A stretch of DNA of 64,000 nt from CALANV01 sp036381615 (GCA_036381615.1 DASVCL010000014.1:1-64000); one strand, 5' to 3'; shown: positions 38,805-48,249, counted from the stretch's first letter. Program-made: numbers and translations. Notes: generated by a model not told the origin, from the letters alone.

Positions 38805-40847
38805 TCAGTACGTCGCACCTCGCCGCAGATCTTCGTGAATGCCCTGGGCAAGCTGTCCGCTGCCCAGGAGGCGCCGATAAACCTGGAGATTCTCCAGAAC
38901 GCGCTGGACGTAGTTTCGCGTCTCGTCGAACGGGATCAGCTCGATCCAGTCGATCACGTCCACCTTGCGCTGCCGCGGATCGCCATATTCGCGCACCCAC
39001 TGACGCACGCGGTTGGGACCGGCATTATAGGCGGCGAGGGCCAGCACGTAGGACCCGTCGAATTCCTCGATCATGCGGGCGAGATAGCTGCGGCCGATCT
39101 GGAGATTGTATTCCGGGTCGGTCAGCAGCCGACTGTCGCTGTGCCGGAGGCCGAGGGTCTTGGCGATGGCGCGTGCCGTCGCCGGCATCAGCTGCATCAT
39201 ACCGCGCGCGCCGGCGGGGCTGATGGCCCGGGCCTCGAAAGCGCTCTCCTGACGGATCATCGCATGGAGGAGCGCCCGCTCGCCGACCTCGCCGTCGACG
39301 ACGGGAAGAATCGGCCAGCCGAAATCAGGCAGCAGTACGTTGGCGATCTGCGCCGACCGCTTGCTCGCCGAAACGGCAAGGTCCGGCCGGCCGATCGACA
39401 TGGCGAGTTCGCCGACGAGCGCGTGCTGCCCCGGGCTCGCGGCAAGGTTTACGTGGCGGAGGATGAATGGCTTGAGGCGATCCTCCACCCCGATTTCGCT
39501 CAGGAGCCGCACGACGCGCGTCAGTTCGTGCGCCTCGAAGGCCCGGCGTTCGGCCGCAGTCGCCTCCGGCATCTTCGGCCATGACGGGCGTTGCTTGGGA
39601 TCCAGCTTCGTCCGGGCGAGTTGGCCGTAATAGGTGACGGGGAAGGCGGCCGCCTTCGCGTACCAGGACTGGGCCGTGGCCTTGTCGCCGAGCGCCTCTG
39701 CCGCGCGTCCCGCCCAATAGGCGCCGCGGGCCAACGAGACCGGGTAGCGAACCGCCTCGTACAGGCGCGTGAAGTGCATCAGCGCGGCACGGGGCTCGTC
39801 GAGGTAGCGGAGCGCAATCCAGCCGGCGAGGAATTCCGCCTCGGCGAACGCGGCGCCGTCGCGCAGGTGATGATTGCGAACCAGGCGGTAGGCATCGCTC
39901 ATTCGGCCGTCGGCGATAGCCTTGCGCGCCAGGATCTCGCGCTCGGACCACCAGATTTCGGGGCGGCCGAGCCGGTTCGATGCCCGCTGCATCAGCTCCA
40001 TGGCGCCGTCGATCTGTCCCTTGCGGCGGCGCCAGCGCATCCGCTCGAACAGCAGGCCGGGATCGTTGACGAGACTATCCGGAACCTTCCGGAGGGCGCC
40101 GTCGACGCCCGCCGCCATGGCGGCAAGCCGGATCCGTGCTTCGGCCAGCGCGCGCTGGTTCGGGTCGACCAGGCGCATCATGCGGCGGGCCTCCGTATGC
40201 CGGCCCTCCCACAGCAGGTTGTCGAGCCGCCGCGCGTGGTCGGAACGGCTCAGGTAATGCTTGTAGCGGGCGATGAACATGCTCTCCTGCTTCTCGCCGA
40301 AGGTCCCGGAGAGCCAGGTATTGCGCACGAGCGCGATGGCCTTCGCGCGATTGCCCGAACGGAACAGGGCTTCGGCATAGCGCATGGCGCCGTCCACCGT
40401 CGCCGGATCGCGCAAGGCGAACCAGGCGAGGACGACCGAATCGTCGGTGCGTTCGACCAGCGCCTCCTCGGCGCGGCGCGCCAGGAGGTCCTGGCCCGGC
40501 CAATGCGGGTTGGCGTCGATGAATGCGGCGATGTCCTCGAACGGGGCGCCGGACCGCGGTTCCTGCAGCTCGAGCCAGCGCAGGACCTTGTTGGCGAGCG
40601 GATCCTTGCCGGTGGCGATGTACTGCCGAACTTCGTCCCAGCGGCCGGCCTCGACCGCGGCAAATGCCTTGCGGTAATGATCTTTCTGCTCGTTCGTCAG
40701 GGTCGTGGGGACGGCCCGCGCCGGATTGGCGCCGGCGGTCTGGGCGACGGCGGGGGCTTGGGCGTAGCAGGCTGGGGCGAAGAAGGGCGCTGCGATTGCG
40801 GCGGCCGCGATCCCCCCAAACACAAGTCGTCGAAAGCGGTTGTTCAT
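38805..40847 (-). CDS. slt: soluble lytic murein transglycosylase
   Basis: This 680-aa periplasmic enzyme cuts peptidoglycan glycan strands with formation of 1,6-anhydro-MurNAc. The signal peptide is about residues 1-30 (FGGIAAAAIAAPFFAPACYA). A long superhelical alpha domain follows. The C-terminal SLT domain has the catalytic Glu in AMIRQESAFEARA, then SPAGARGMMQLMPATA and LALAAYNAGPNRV. Length and layout match Slt70-type enzymes. It precedes, on the opposite strand, the divergent dapA gene; the 134-bp gap holds both promoters. Confidence 0.93.
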   Translation of the reverse strand: MNNRFRRLVFGGIAAAAIAAPFFAPACYAQAPAVAQTAGANPARAVPTTLTNEQKDHYRKAFAAVEAGRWDEVRQYIATGKDPLANKVLRWLELQEPRSGAPFEDIAAFIDANPHWPGQDLLARRAEEALVERTDDSVVLAWFALRDPATVDGAMRYAEALFRSGNRAKAIALVRNTWLSGTFGEKQESMFIARYKHYLSRSDHARRLDNLLWEGRHTEARRMMRLVDPNQRALAEARIRLAAMAAGVDGALRKVPDSLVNDPGLLFERMRWRRRKGQIDGAMELMQRASNRLGRPEIWWSEREILARKAIADGRMSDAYRLVRNHHLRDGAAFAEAEFLAGWIALRYLDEPRAALMHFTRLYEAVRYPVSLARGAYWAGRAAEALGDKATAQSWYAKAAAFPVTYYGQLARTKLDPKQRPSWPKMPEATAAERRAFEAHELTRVVRLLSEIGVEDRLKPFILRHVNLAASPGQHALVGELAMSIGRPDLAVSASKRSAQIANVLLPDFGWPILPVVDGEVGERALLHAMIRQESAFEARAISPAGARGMMQLMPATARAIAKTLGLRHSDSRLLTDPEYNLQIGRSYLARMIEEFDGSYVLALAAYNAGPNRVRQWVREYGDPRQRKVDVIDWIELIPFDETRNYVQRVLENLQVYRRLLGSGQLAQGIHEDLRRGATY

Positions 40848-40981
40848 CCCAGTCGATATTAGGCAGCGGACATTCCCGAACGCCAGCCCCCGCGTGTTGC
40901 AGCAGGCGGGACGGCCGGGCTATGGTGCGCCAGTTAACAGGATGCGCGCTGAGCGCGAATCTAGCTGCCGGAGAATAAGGA

Positions 40982-41854
40982 ATGTTTAAGGGATCGCTGG
41001 TCGCCCTCCTGACGCCGTTCCGCAACGGCAAGGTCGACGAGAAGGCGTTTCAGGATCTTGTCGAATGGCAGGTGCAGCAAGGGACCCACGGCCTGGTGCC
41101 GTGCGGGACGACCGGGGAATCCCCGACGCTCTCCCACGAAGAGCACATGCGTGTGGTCGAGCTGTGCATCGAGGCTGCGGCGAAGCGCGTGCCGGTCATC
41201 GCCGGTACCGGCTCCAATTCCACGGAGGAGGCGATCGCCCTGACCCGGCATGCCAAGAAGGCGGGGGCCGATGCCGCGCTGATCGTGACGCCGTACTACA
41301 ACAAGCCGACCCAAGAGGGCCTCTATCAGCATTACAAGGCGATCGCCGAGGCCGTCGACCTTCCGATCATCATCTACAACATTCCGCCGCGCTGCGTGAT
41401 CGACATGTCGGTCGAGACGATGGCAAGGCTGGCCAAGCTGCCGAACATCGTCGGCGTCAAAGATGCAACCAATGATTTGACGCGGCCGCTGAAGACGCGC
41501 TTGGCGATCGGCCCTGAGTTCTGCCAGCTGTCGGGCGAGGATGCGACGGTCACGGCCTATCTGGCACAGGGCGGCCATGGCTGCATCTCCGTCACCGCCA
41601 ATATCGCGCCGCGGCAATGCGCCGATCTGCACGAGGCATGGCAGCGGGGCGACATGGCCAAGGTCGCTCAGCTGCGGGACCTGCTGATGCCGCTGCACGA
41701 GGCTATGTTCGTCGAGACGAGCCCGGCACCGGTCAAATACGCGGCTTCGCTGCTCGGCAAGTCGACCCCTGACGTCAGGCTTCCACTCGCGCCGTGCTCG
41801 GCGTCGGCGCAGGAGCGCGTGCGCGCGGCGATGAAGCAGGCGGGAATCCTCTGA
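40982..41854 (+). CDS. dapA: 4-hydroxy-tetrahydrodipicolinate synthase
   Basis: This enzyme condenses pyruvate with aspartate semialdehyde, the committed step to diaminopimelate and lysine. The 290-aa TIM barrel has the Schiff-base Lys in NIVGVKDAT (K160), the catalytic Tyr in IIYNIPPR (Y132) and the Thr pair in CGTTGESPT. The ATG is preceded by GGAGAATAAGGA. smpB begins four bases after the stop, an arrangement common in alphaproteobacteria. Confidence 0.97.
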   Translation: MFKGSLVALLTPFRNGKVDEKAFQDLVEWQVQQGTHGLVPCGTTGESPTLSHEEHMRVVELCIEAAAKRVPVIAGTGSNSTEEAIALTRHAKKAGADAALIVTPYYNKPTQEGLYQHYKAIAEAVDLPIIIYNIPPRCVIDMSVETMARLAKLPNIVGVKDATNDLTRPLKTRLAIGPEFCQLSGEDATVTAYLAQGGHGCISVTANIAPRQCADLHEAWQRGDMAKVAQLRDLLMPLHEAMFVETSPAPVKYAASLLGKSTPDVRLPLAPCSASAQERVRAAMKQAGIL

Positions 41855-41858
41855 TCGA

Positions 41859-42329
41859 ATGGCCCGGCAGGAAGCGGCGGCGAAGACTGTGGCGGTAAAC
41901 CGCAAGGCCCGCCACAACTACACGATCGAAGACACCATCGAGGCGGGAATCGTCCTAGCCGGAACCGAGGTCAAATCGCTGCGCGAAGGCGGCGTGCAGA
42001 TCACTGACGCGCATGCCGGCGAGATGGGCGGCGAGCTGTGGCTGTTCAACGCGCACATTCCCGAATACAAGGCCGGCAATCGCTTCAATCATGAGCCGCG
42101 GCGGCCGCGGAAGCTCCTGGTCCATAAACGCCAGCGCGACCGGCTGATCGGGGCCGTCACACGCGAGGGGATGACGCTCGTTCCGTTGTCGCTCTATTTC
42201 AATCAGCGCGGGATCGCAAAGGTCGAGATCGGCCTCGCGAAGGGTAAGAAGAAGTGGGACAAGCGCGAGACGGAGAAGGCGCGCGACTGGCAGCGGGAAA
42301 AGGCGCGTCTGATCCGGGCACGCGGCTGA
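41859..42329 (+). CDS. smpB: SsrA-binding protein
   Basis: SmpB binds tmRNA and brings it to stalled ribosomes for trans-translation. It is 156 aa, the usual size. It contains NRKARHNYTIEDTIEAG, VLAGTEVKSLREG and, near the C-terminus, KGKKKWDKRETEKARDW, a basic tail that enters the mRNA channel. It is immediately downstream of dapA. Confidence 0.97.
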   Translation: MARQEAAAKTVAVNRKARHNYTIEDTIEAGIVLAGTEVKSLREGGVQITDAHAGEMGGELWLFNAHIPEYKAGNRFNHEPRRPRKLLVHKRQRDRLIGAVTREGMTLVPLSLYFNQRGIAKVEIGLAKGKKKWDKRETEKARDWQREKARLIRARG

Positions 42330-42351
42330 ATCCCTTCCCGCGCGGACATCG

Positions 42352-43035
42352 TCATCGGATACGGCGTCGCACCTCGGCGAAGACGGCCTCGAACATCTCG
42401 GTCGTGAGCTTGCCGGTGTTCGTGTTGTAGCGCGAGCAGTGATAGCTGTCGGCAAGCGCGGTGCCGTTGGGAAGTTCGTGGACGGCGCCATGCGCGAACC
42501 GGAACCGCGCCGGCTTGTGCTCGAGTGCCGCGAGGACGCCGTCATGCGCGATCCGGCCAAGCGCAACGATGACGGCGAGACGGGGCATGCGGCGGATTTC
42601 CGCGGCCAGGAACGGCCTGCAGTTCACGATCTCGGCCGGCAGCGGTTTGTTTTGCGGCGGCACGCAGCGAACCGCGTTGGTGATGCGCGCGTCCACGAGG
42701 CGTAACGTGTCGCCGGCCCAGGGGCCATCCTCCCGGCCCGCGGCGTACCGCCCCGTGGCGAAGCCGAATTTCGCGAGGGTGGCATAAAGAAGATCGCCCG
42801 CGTAGTCGCCGGTGAACGGCCGTCCGGTGCGGTTGGCGCCGCGCAGACCCGGGCCGAGCCCGACGACGAGCAGGCGGGCATCGATCGGCCCGAAGCTCGG
42901 CACCGGGCCGTTATGCCACGCCGGATATGCCTTGCGGTTCTCGGCACGGAAAGCGGCAAGACGTGCACAGCGCGGGCAGTCGCGCCCCGGGTCGCACAGC
43001 GGCGGGGCGGGAAGATGTCGGGCGGTCTCAGACAG
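42352..43035 (-). CDS. family 5 (UdgB-type) uracil-DNA glycosylase, non-canonical start inferred
   Basis: This base-excision enzyme removes uracil and related lesions. The core has VVGLGPGLRGANRTGRPFTG (motif A, about residue 57) and ADSYHCSRYNTNTG near the C-terminus. The first ATG/GTG/TTG start is GTG 42903, which would begin inside the fold and drop the Fe-S ligands. Upstream, in the same open frame, LCDPGRDCPRCARLAAFRAE gives the expected cysteine pattern. The frame is closed by a TGA just before 43035, and it has no ATG, GTG or TTG in that stretch, only CTG (43035 and 42999). CTG 43035 would give 227 aa, the normal family size, and overlaps the NYN stop. The start codon is thus inferred. 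Confidence 0.75.
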   Translation of the reverse strand: MSETARHLPAPPLCDPGRDCPRCARLAAFRAENRKAYPAWHNGPVPSFGPIDARLLVVGLGPGLRGANRTGRPFTGDYAGDLLYATLAKFGFATGRYAAGREDGPWAGDTLRLVDARITNAVRCVPPQNKPLPAEIVNCRPFLAAEIRRMPRLAVIVALGRIAHDGVLAALEHKPARFRFAHGAVHELPNGTALADSYHCSRYNTNTGKLTTEMFEAVFAEVRRRIR

Positions 43036-43627
43036 GTTCGTTCTCGGTCATATAACGGTCCGGATTCGCCGGGCTGGGGATCTCGCGGCGCTCCACGGCC
43101 CGCTGAATTTGCGGCATCAGCTCGCCAAGCTCAAGGAACGTGTCCGCCTGGCGGCGAAGTTCGTCGGCGATCATCGGCGGCTGGGAGCGGACGGTCGAGA
43201 CCACGGTGACGCGCACCCCCTTGCGCTGCACGGCCTCGACCAAGCGGCGAAAGTCGCCGTTGCCCGAGAACAGGATTGCGTGGTCGAGGCGTTCGGCCAT
43301 CTCCATCATGTCGACGGCAAGCTCGATGTCCATGTCGCCTTTGGCCTTGCGTCGGCCGTAGGCGTCGGTGAACTCCTTGATCGGCTTCGTGACCATTGTG
43401 TAGCCGTTATAGTCGAGCCAGTCGATCAGCGGGCGGATCGGCGAATAGTCCTGGTCCTCGACGAACGCGGTGTAATAGAAGGCGCGGACCAGTCTGCCCT
43501 TGCTCTGGAACACGGACAGCAGGCGCTTGTAGTCGATGTCGAACCCGAGGGCGCGCGCGGCTGAATACAGACTTGCGCCGTCAATGAAGAGAGCCAGTCT
43601 TTCTTCCGGATAAAATGCCATTCCCAT
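43028..43627 (-). CDS. NYN-domain (LabA/DUF88-like) predicted nuclease
   Basis: This 199-aa PIN-like NYN domain protein has its first acidic site in LALFIDGASLYSAARALG. KGDMDIELAVDMMEMA and ILFSGNGDFRRLVEAVQRKG supply the rest of the Asp cluster expected to bind a metal and cut RNA. Its cellular role is unknown. ATG 43627 was used; ATG 43621 is equally possible. Its stop overlaps the inferred CTG start of the uracil glycosylase gene. Confidence 0.85.
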   Translation of the reverse strand: MGMAFYPEERLALFIDGASLYSAARALGFDIDYKRLLSVFQSKGRLVRAFYYTAFVEDQDYSPIRPLIDWLDYNGYTMVTKPIKEFTDAYGRRKAKGDMDIELAVDMMEMAERLDHAILFSGNGDFRRLVEAVQRKGVRVTVVSTVRSQPPMIADELRRQADTFLELGELMPQIQRAVERREIPSPANPDRYMTENEPV

Positions 43628-43729
43628 GACCCCGACAGTATTAACGGAAATAACTTGTAAGAGAAGCGCGCGCCAGGGCGTCGAATCAAGCAGAGGATTC
43701 GACAGAAAACACGCAGGAATCCGGCCGGC

Positions 43730-44239
43730 ATGATCTTGGTGGCAATTGGGGCAAATTTGCCAGGGCCTGCCGGTTCGCCTCGGGCCCAATGCGAGGCGGC
43801 GCTCGCCCTTCTGGAGGAGGCGGGTATCGCGGTAACGCGGCGGTCGCGCTGGTTCGAATCGGCGCCGATGCCGCCGTCCGCACAGCCGTGGTTCGTCAAT
43901 GGCGTCGTCGCCCTGCGGACGACGCTCGGCCCGGTCCCGCTTCTGGCAGAGCTTCACCGCATCGAAGCCGCGCTCGGCCGGATGCGGACCGTGCCGAACG
44001 CGGCCCGGACGATCGACCTCGACCTGCTCGACTATGACGGGATCGTCCGGCCCGGACCGGAGCCGCCGATCCTGCCGCATCCCCGGATGCACGAACGGCG
44101 CTTCGTGCTGCTGCCGCTCGCCGACATCGCCGCGGACTGGCGCCATCCGGTGACGGGCCGGACCGTGGCCGAGCTGGCCGCCGAGGCGCCGCCGGAAGAC
44201 ATTGCGCGTCCGCTCGCGGCTTCCCAAATGGATGATTGA
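43730..44239 (+). CDS. folK: 2-amino-4-hydroxy-6-hydroxymethyldihydropteridine pyrophosphokinase
   Basis: HPPK transfers pyrophosphate from ATP to the pterin precursor of folate. The 169-aa protein has VAIGANLPG at the start, a WFESAPMPPS loop and the signature VPNAARTIDLDLLDYDG, whose Arg and Asp residues bind ATP and magnesium. RMHERRFVLLPLADIA follows. It is a single gene upstream of rpoZ, with no obvious operon partner. Confidence 0.95.
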   Translation: MILVAIGANLPGPAGSPRAQCEAALALLEEAGIAVTRRSRWFESAPMPPSAQPWFVNGVVALRTTLGPVPLLAELHRIEAALGRMRTVPNAARTIDLDLLDYDGIVRPGPEPPILPHPRMHERRFVLLPLADIAADWRHPVTGRTVAELAAEAPPEDIARPLAASQMDD

Positions 44240-44303
44240 GCACGTCGTTACCGTCGCGCCGTCGTCCGGACCCGCCGCGTTGTTACGCGCCCGCGGTAAC
44301 GCC

Positions 44304-44332
44304 TTGCTATGAGCCCATAATCTTCTTATATT
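44304..44332 (+). promoter_or_regulatory. sigma-70 promoter of rpoZ
   Basis: TTGCTA (44304-44309) and TATATT (44327-44332) are separated by exactly 17 bp and lie 36 bp before the rpoZ start. This is the clearest housekeeping promoter seen in the window. Confidence 0.65.
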
Positions 44333-44368
44333 AAGGGTTTAGCCCCTGACCTCGGAGAGATCGGTTTA

Positions 44369-44761
44369 ATGGCTCGCGTAACCGTCGAGGACTGCGTCCT
44401 CAAGATTCCCAATCGTTTCGACCTCGTCATGCTTGCGGCGCAGCGCGCCCGCGAGATCAGCGCCGGTGCCCCGCTCACGGTCGAGCGTGACAATGACAAG
44501 AACCCGGTGGTCGCGTTGCGAGAGATCGCCGAGAGCTCGACCGACAACGACAATCTTCGCCAGGCGCTGATTACCGGCCTGCAGAAGCATGTCGAGACGG
44601 AAGAGCCGGAAGAAGACATGATGGAGCTTCTCGCCGCCGAGCGCGACGTGGCCGGCGTGCCGTACGAGGCTTCGGCCGAAGGCGCCGAGGACGAGATGTC
44701 CATCGAAGAAGGGGCGGGCGAGGACGCCAGCGAAGCTTCCGAGACCGGCGAGGAGGAGTGA
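44369..44761 (+). CDS. rpoZ: DNA-directed RNA polymerase omega subunit
   Basis: Omega helps assemble RNA polymerase and forms part of one (p)ppGpp site. The 130-aa protein has the conserved N-terminal half ARVTVEDCVLKIPNRFDLVM and NPVVALREIAE, followed by an acidic C-terminal tail (rich in Glu/Asp) that is typical of alphaproteobacteria. It starts at ATG 44369 after GGAGAG. It is followed by the Rsh gene, a classic rpoZ-spoT arrangement. Confidence 0.97.
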   Translation: MARVTVEDCVLKIPNRFDLVMLAAQRAREISAGAPLTVERDNDKNPVVALREIAESSTDNDNLRQALITGLQKHVETEEPEEDMMELLAAERDVAGVPYEASAEGAEDEMSIEEGAGEDASEASETGEEE

Positions 44762-44840
44762 CGCCGGCGGCATTGCACGCCACGTCATCGCGGCGCTGCC
44801 GGCCGGCGGCGCCGCCCCCGCGGCTCTGGGACAGTGAGCC

Positions 44841-46982
44841 ATGATCCGCCAATACGAACTCGTCGAACGCGTTCGCGCCTACGATCCCAATGTGGACGAG
44901 GATGCGCTGAACCGCGCCTACGTTTTCTCGATGAAGGTGCACGGGTCGCAGAAGCGCGCTTCTGGCGACCCGTATTTCTCCCACCCGCTGGAAGTCGCGG
45001 GCATTCTCACCCAGTTCAAGCTCGACAGCGCCTCGATCGTGACCGCGCTGCTTCACGACACGGTCGAGGACACGCTCACGACGATCGAGGAAATCGAGCG
45101 GCTGTTCGGGCCGGAGATCGCCCGGCTCGTCGATGGCGTCACCAAGCTGTCGCGGCTGGAGCTGCAGTCGGATCAGAGCCGGCAGGCGGAGAACTTCCGC
45201 AAGCTGGTCATCGCGATGTCAGAGGATATTCGTGTCCTCCTCGTGAAGCTCGCGGACCGCCTGCACAACATGCGGACGCTCCATTACATCAGCAATCCTG
45301 AGAAGCGCCTGCGGATCGCACGCGAGACCATGGAGATCTACGTGCCGCTGGCGGAGCGCATCGGCATGCGCAACATGCAGGACGAGCTCGAGGACCTCGC
45401 GTTCGCACAGTTGAATCCCGACGCCCGGGACTCGATCATCGCGCGGCTCAAGTTCCTGCGCGAGCGCGGCGGCGACATCGTGACGCGCATCACGGACCAG
45501 CTCAAGCGCGTGCTGGCCGAGGACGGGCTCGACGCATGGGTGTCGGGCCGCGAGAAGACGCCGTACTCGATCTGGCGGAAGATGCAGCGCAAGAACGTCG
45601 GGTTCGAGCAACTGTCCGACATCATGGCGTTCCGCGTGGTCGTCGAGAACGTTGCCGACTGTTACCGCGCCCTCGGCGTGATCCATTCGCGCTATCCGGT
45701 CGTTCCGGGCCGCTTCAAGGATTATGTGTCGACGCCGAAGCCGAACGGATACCGCTCGATCCACACCGGTGTGTTCGGGCCGGAGCAGCAGCGCATCGAG
45801 GTCCAGATCCGTACGCGCGAGATGCACGAGGTCGCCGAGTACGGAGTCGCGGCCCACTGGAAATACAAGTCGGGCGAGGCGAAGACCGACGGCAAGCAAT
45901 ATCGGTGGATGCGCGAGCTGCTCGATATTCTCGAGCACGCCTCGTCGCCGGAGGAATTCCTCGAGCATACCAAGCTCGAGATGTTCCAGGACCAGGTGTT
46001 CTGCTTCACGCCGAAAGGCGATCTGATTGCGCTGCCGCGCGGCGCGACATTGGTCGACTTCGCCTACGCCGTGCACTCGGAGGTCGGCGATCATTGCGTC
46101 GGCGGCAAGATCAACGGCCGCATGATGCCGCTCAAGACGGCGCTGTCGAACGGCGATCAGGTCGAGATCATCACGTCCAAGGCGCAGACCCCGTCGCCGA
46201 CATGGGAGCGTTTCGTCGTCACGGGCAAGGCGCGCGCGCGGATCCGGCGTTTCATCCGCACGCAGCAGCGTGCCCAGTTCGTCGCTCTCGGCCGCTCGAT
46301 GGTCCAGAAGGCGTTCCGCCAGGAAGGCTACGAGTTCACCGAAAAGGCGATCGAGGGGGTGCTGAAGGTCTTCAAATGCGAGGAGCCTGACGATCTCTAC
46401 GCCGCGGTCGGCGAGGGCAAGATCTCGGAGCGCGAGGTCATCGGCGCCATCTTTCCGGGCATCAAGACGCCGGCCAAGCCGTCGAAGGTGGTGCCGCTGT
46501 CGCGCGGCCGCGCCAAGGACAAGAACCGGACCGGCGCAATCCCGATCCGGGGCCTCATTCCGGGCATGGCGGTACACTATGCCGGGTGCTGCCATCCGCT
46601 GCCGGGCGATCGCATTGTCGGCATCGTCACGACGGGCAAGGGCGTCACGATCCATACGATCGACTGCGACACGCTTGCGAGCTTCGCCGACATGCCGGAA
46701 CGCTGGATCGACGTGGCATGGGAGGCGCCGGACGAGGGCGAAACGCGCGTCGGCCGCATTGCCATTGTCGTCGCCAACGAACCGGGCAGCCTCGGTGCGC
46801 TCTCGACCGTCATCGCGCGCAACAGCGGCAACATCACGAACCTGAAGATCACGAACCGAAGTCAGCAGTTCTGGGAGATGCTGATCGACATCGAGGTGCG
46901 CGACCTGAAACATCTCACTAACATCATCGCGGCGCTGCGGGCGACACCGGCGATCAGCTCGGTCGACCGGGCGCGCGGCTGA
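44841..46982 (+). CDS. bifunctional (p)ppGpp synthetase/hydrolase (Rsh)
   Basis: This 713-aa stringent-response enzyme has an HD hydrolase (about residues 25-175, with ALLHDTVEDT) and a synthetase domain (about 230-345). The RFKDY of GRFKDYVSTPKPNGYRS is the RxKD motif of bifunctional Rel/SpoT enzymes, not the ExDD of RelA. A TGS domain follows (about 385-445, VFCFTPKGDLIALPRGATLV), then a helical region and a C-terminal ACT domain (about 640-710). It sets ppGpp levels in response to starvation, and the rpoZ-rel-pdxJ order supports orthology with alphaproteobacterial rel/spoT. The ATG is 80 bp after rpoZ. Confidence 0.96.
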   Translation: MIRQYELVERVRAYDPNVDEDALNRAYVFSMKVHGSQKRASGDPYFSHPLEVAGILTQFKLDSASIVTALLHDTVEDTLTTIEEIERLFGPEIARLVDGVTKLSRLELQSDQSRQAENFRKLVIAMSEDIRVLLVKLADRLHNMRTLHYISNPEKRLRIARETMEIYVPLAERIGMRNMQDELEDLAFAQLNPDARDSIIARLKFLRERGGDIVTRITDQLKRVLAEDGLDAWVSGREKTPYSIWRKMQRKNVGFEQLSDIMAFRVVVENVADCYRALGVIHSRYPVVPGRFKDYVSTPKPNGYRSIHTGVFGPEQQRIEVQIRTREMHEVAEYGVAAHWKYKSGEAKTDGKQYRWMRELLDILEHASSPEEFLEHTKLEMFQDQVFCFTPKGDLIALPRGATLVDFAYAVHSEVGDHCVGGKINGRMMPLKTALSNGDQVEIITSKAQTPSPTWERFVVTGKARARIRRFIRTQQRAQFVALGRSMVQKAFRQEGYEFTEKAIEGVLKVFKCEEPDDLYAAVGEGKISEREVIGAIFPGIKTPAKPSKVVPLSRGRAKDKNRTGAIPIRGLIPGMAVHYAGCCHPLPGDRIVGIVTTGKGVTIHTIDCDTLASFADMPERWIDVAWEAPDEGETRVGRIAIVVANEPGSLGALSTVIARNSGNITNLKITNRSQQFWEMLIDIEVRDLKHLTNIIAALRATPAISSVDRARG

Positions 46983-46995
46983 CGGGAGCACGGCC

Positions 46996-47766
46996 ATGAA
47001 GAGATATCTTCGCTTGGGCGTCAACATCGACCATGTCGCCACGATCCGGAATGCCCGGGGCGGCCGTCATCCCGACCCGGTCCGGGCCGCACGGTTGGCC
47101 GCGCAGGCCGGAGCCGACGGCATTACGGCGCATCTACGGGAGGACCGGCGCCACATCTCGGACGACGATATCCGCCGCCTGTCTTCCGAGATCGATCTGC
47201 CGCTGAACCTCGAGATGGCCGCGACCGACGAGATGCTCGAGATCGCCTTGCGTCACCGCCCTCATGCCGCCTGCATCGTGCCGGAGCGACGCGAGGAACG
47301 TACGACCGAGGGGGGGCTCGACGTCGTCCGCGGATACGACCACCTGGCGCGTTTCGTGCGCGAACTGTCCGCCGCCGGGATCCGCGTGTCCTTGTTCATC
47401 GAGCCGGACCGTGCTGCGCTGGATGCGGCGAAGGCGCTTGGGGCGCCCGTGGTCGAGCTGCATACCGGTGCGTATTGCGACGCTTGGTCCGAGGAACCAG
47501 GCGGCAGCCGCGCGCGGCGCGAACTCGACCGCATCGTCGCCGCCGCGGCGCACGCCGAGGCGCTCGGGCTGGAGTGCCATGCGGGCCATGGCCTCAGCTT
47601 CGACACGGTCGTTCCGGTTGCAATGATTCCGACCATCGTCGAACTCAATATCGGCCATTTTCTCGTCGGCGAAGCGATCTTCAGCGGGTTGGACAGCGCC
47701 ATCAAGCGCATGCGCAGCCTTATGGACAAGGCGCGCGCCGAAGCCGGCGGCGAACGGTCGGCCTGA
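46996..47766 (+). CDS. pdxJ: pyridoxine 5'-phosphate synthase
   Basis: PdxJ condenses 1-deoxyxylulose-5-phosphate with 3-amino-2-oxopropyl phosphate to give vitamin B6 phosphate. The 256-aa TIM barrel shows LGVNIDHVATIRNARGG at the start, ITAHLREDRRHISDDD, the catalytic region EMAATDEMLEIAL and ECHAGHGLSFDTV. It lies 13 bp after the Rsh gene and 48 bp before acpS. The pdxJ-acpS-lepB-rnc-era-recO order is widely conserved. Confidence 0.97.
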   Translation: MKRYLRLGVNIDHVATIRNARGGRHPDPVRAARLAAQAGADGITAHLREDRRHISDDDIRRLSSEIDLPLNLEMAATDEMLEIALRHRPHAACIVPERREERTTEGGLDVVRGYDHLARFVRELSAAGIRVSLFIEPDRAALDAAKALGAPVVELHTGAYCDAWSEEPGGSRARRELDRIVAAAAHAEALGLECHAGHGLSFDTVVPVAMIPTIVELNIGHFLVGEAIFSGLDSAIKRMRSLMDKARAEAGGERSA

Positions 47767-47814
47767 GCGGACAAGGTCGGCCGGCCCCGTGCCGGTCGGA
47801 TCGGGCATGAGGCA

Positions 47815-48249
47815 ATGATTCTGGGCATCGGCAGCGACCTCGTCGACATCGGACGGATCGAGCGGACGCTTGCACGGTTCGGCGAGCGCTTCATCACCCG
47901 GATCTTCACGGAAATGGAGCGGCGCCGAAGCGAAGGGCGGGCCGACCGCGTCGCCAGCTATGCGCGCCGCTTTGCCGCCAAGGAGGCCTGTGCCAAGGCC
48001 CTCGGTACGGGGTTCCGCCACGGGGTCTATTGGCGCGACATGGGCGTGGTCAACCGGCCGGGCGGTCAACCGACGCTGGCGCTTACCGGCGGCGCGCTCG
48101 TCCGCCTCAATCAGCTGGTGCCGCCGGGCATGGTGGCGCGAATCGACCTGTCCATGACCGACGATCCGCCGGTCGCGCAGGCGATCGTGATCATTTCGGC
48201 CGAGCCGGCCGCCGCGCGCGGTGAGGCGATACAGGGCGGCCGCGCTTGA
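47815..48249 (+). CDS. acpS: holo-[acyl-carrier-protein] synthase
   Basis: AcpS attaches the phosphopantetheine arm of CoA to acyl carrier protein. The 144-aa protein has ILGIGSDLVDIGRIERTL (metal-binding Asp) and RRFAAKEACAKALGTG (Glu/Lys pair). ATG 47815 is well placed, and the C-terminus is slightly extended with Ala/Arg. It is in the conserved pdxJ-acpS-lepB block. Confidence 0.96.
   Translation: MILGIGSDLVDIGRIERTLARFGERFITRIFTEMERRRSEGRADRVASYARRFAAKEACAKALGTGFRHGVYWRDMGVVNRPGGQPTLALTGGALVRLNQLVPPGMVARIDLSMTDDPPVAQAIVIISAEPAAARGEAIQGGRA

Noticed and set aside
45219..47042. Minus-strand 600-codon frame opposite the Rsh gene
   Set aside because: The antisense strand of a clear Rsh/pdxJ region; composition is typical of reverse-frame shadows in high-GC DNA.
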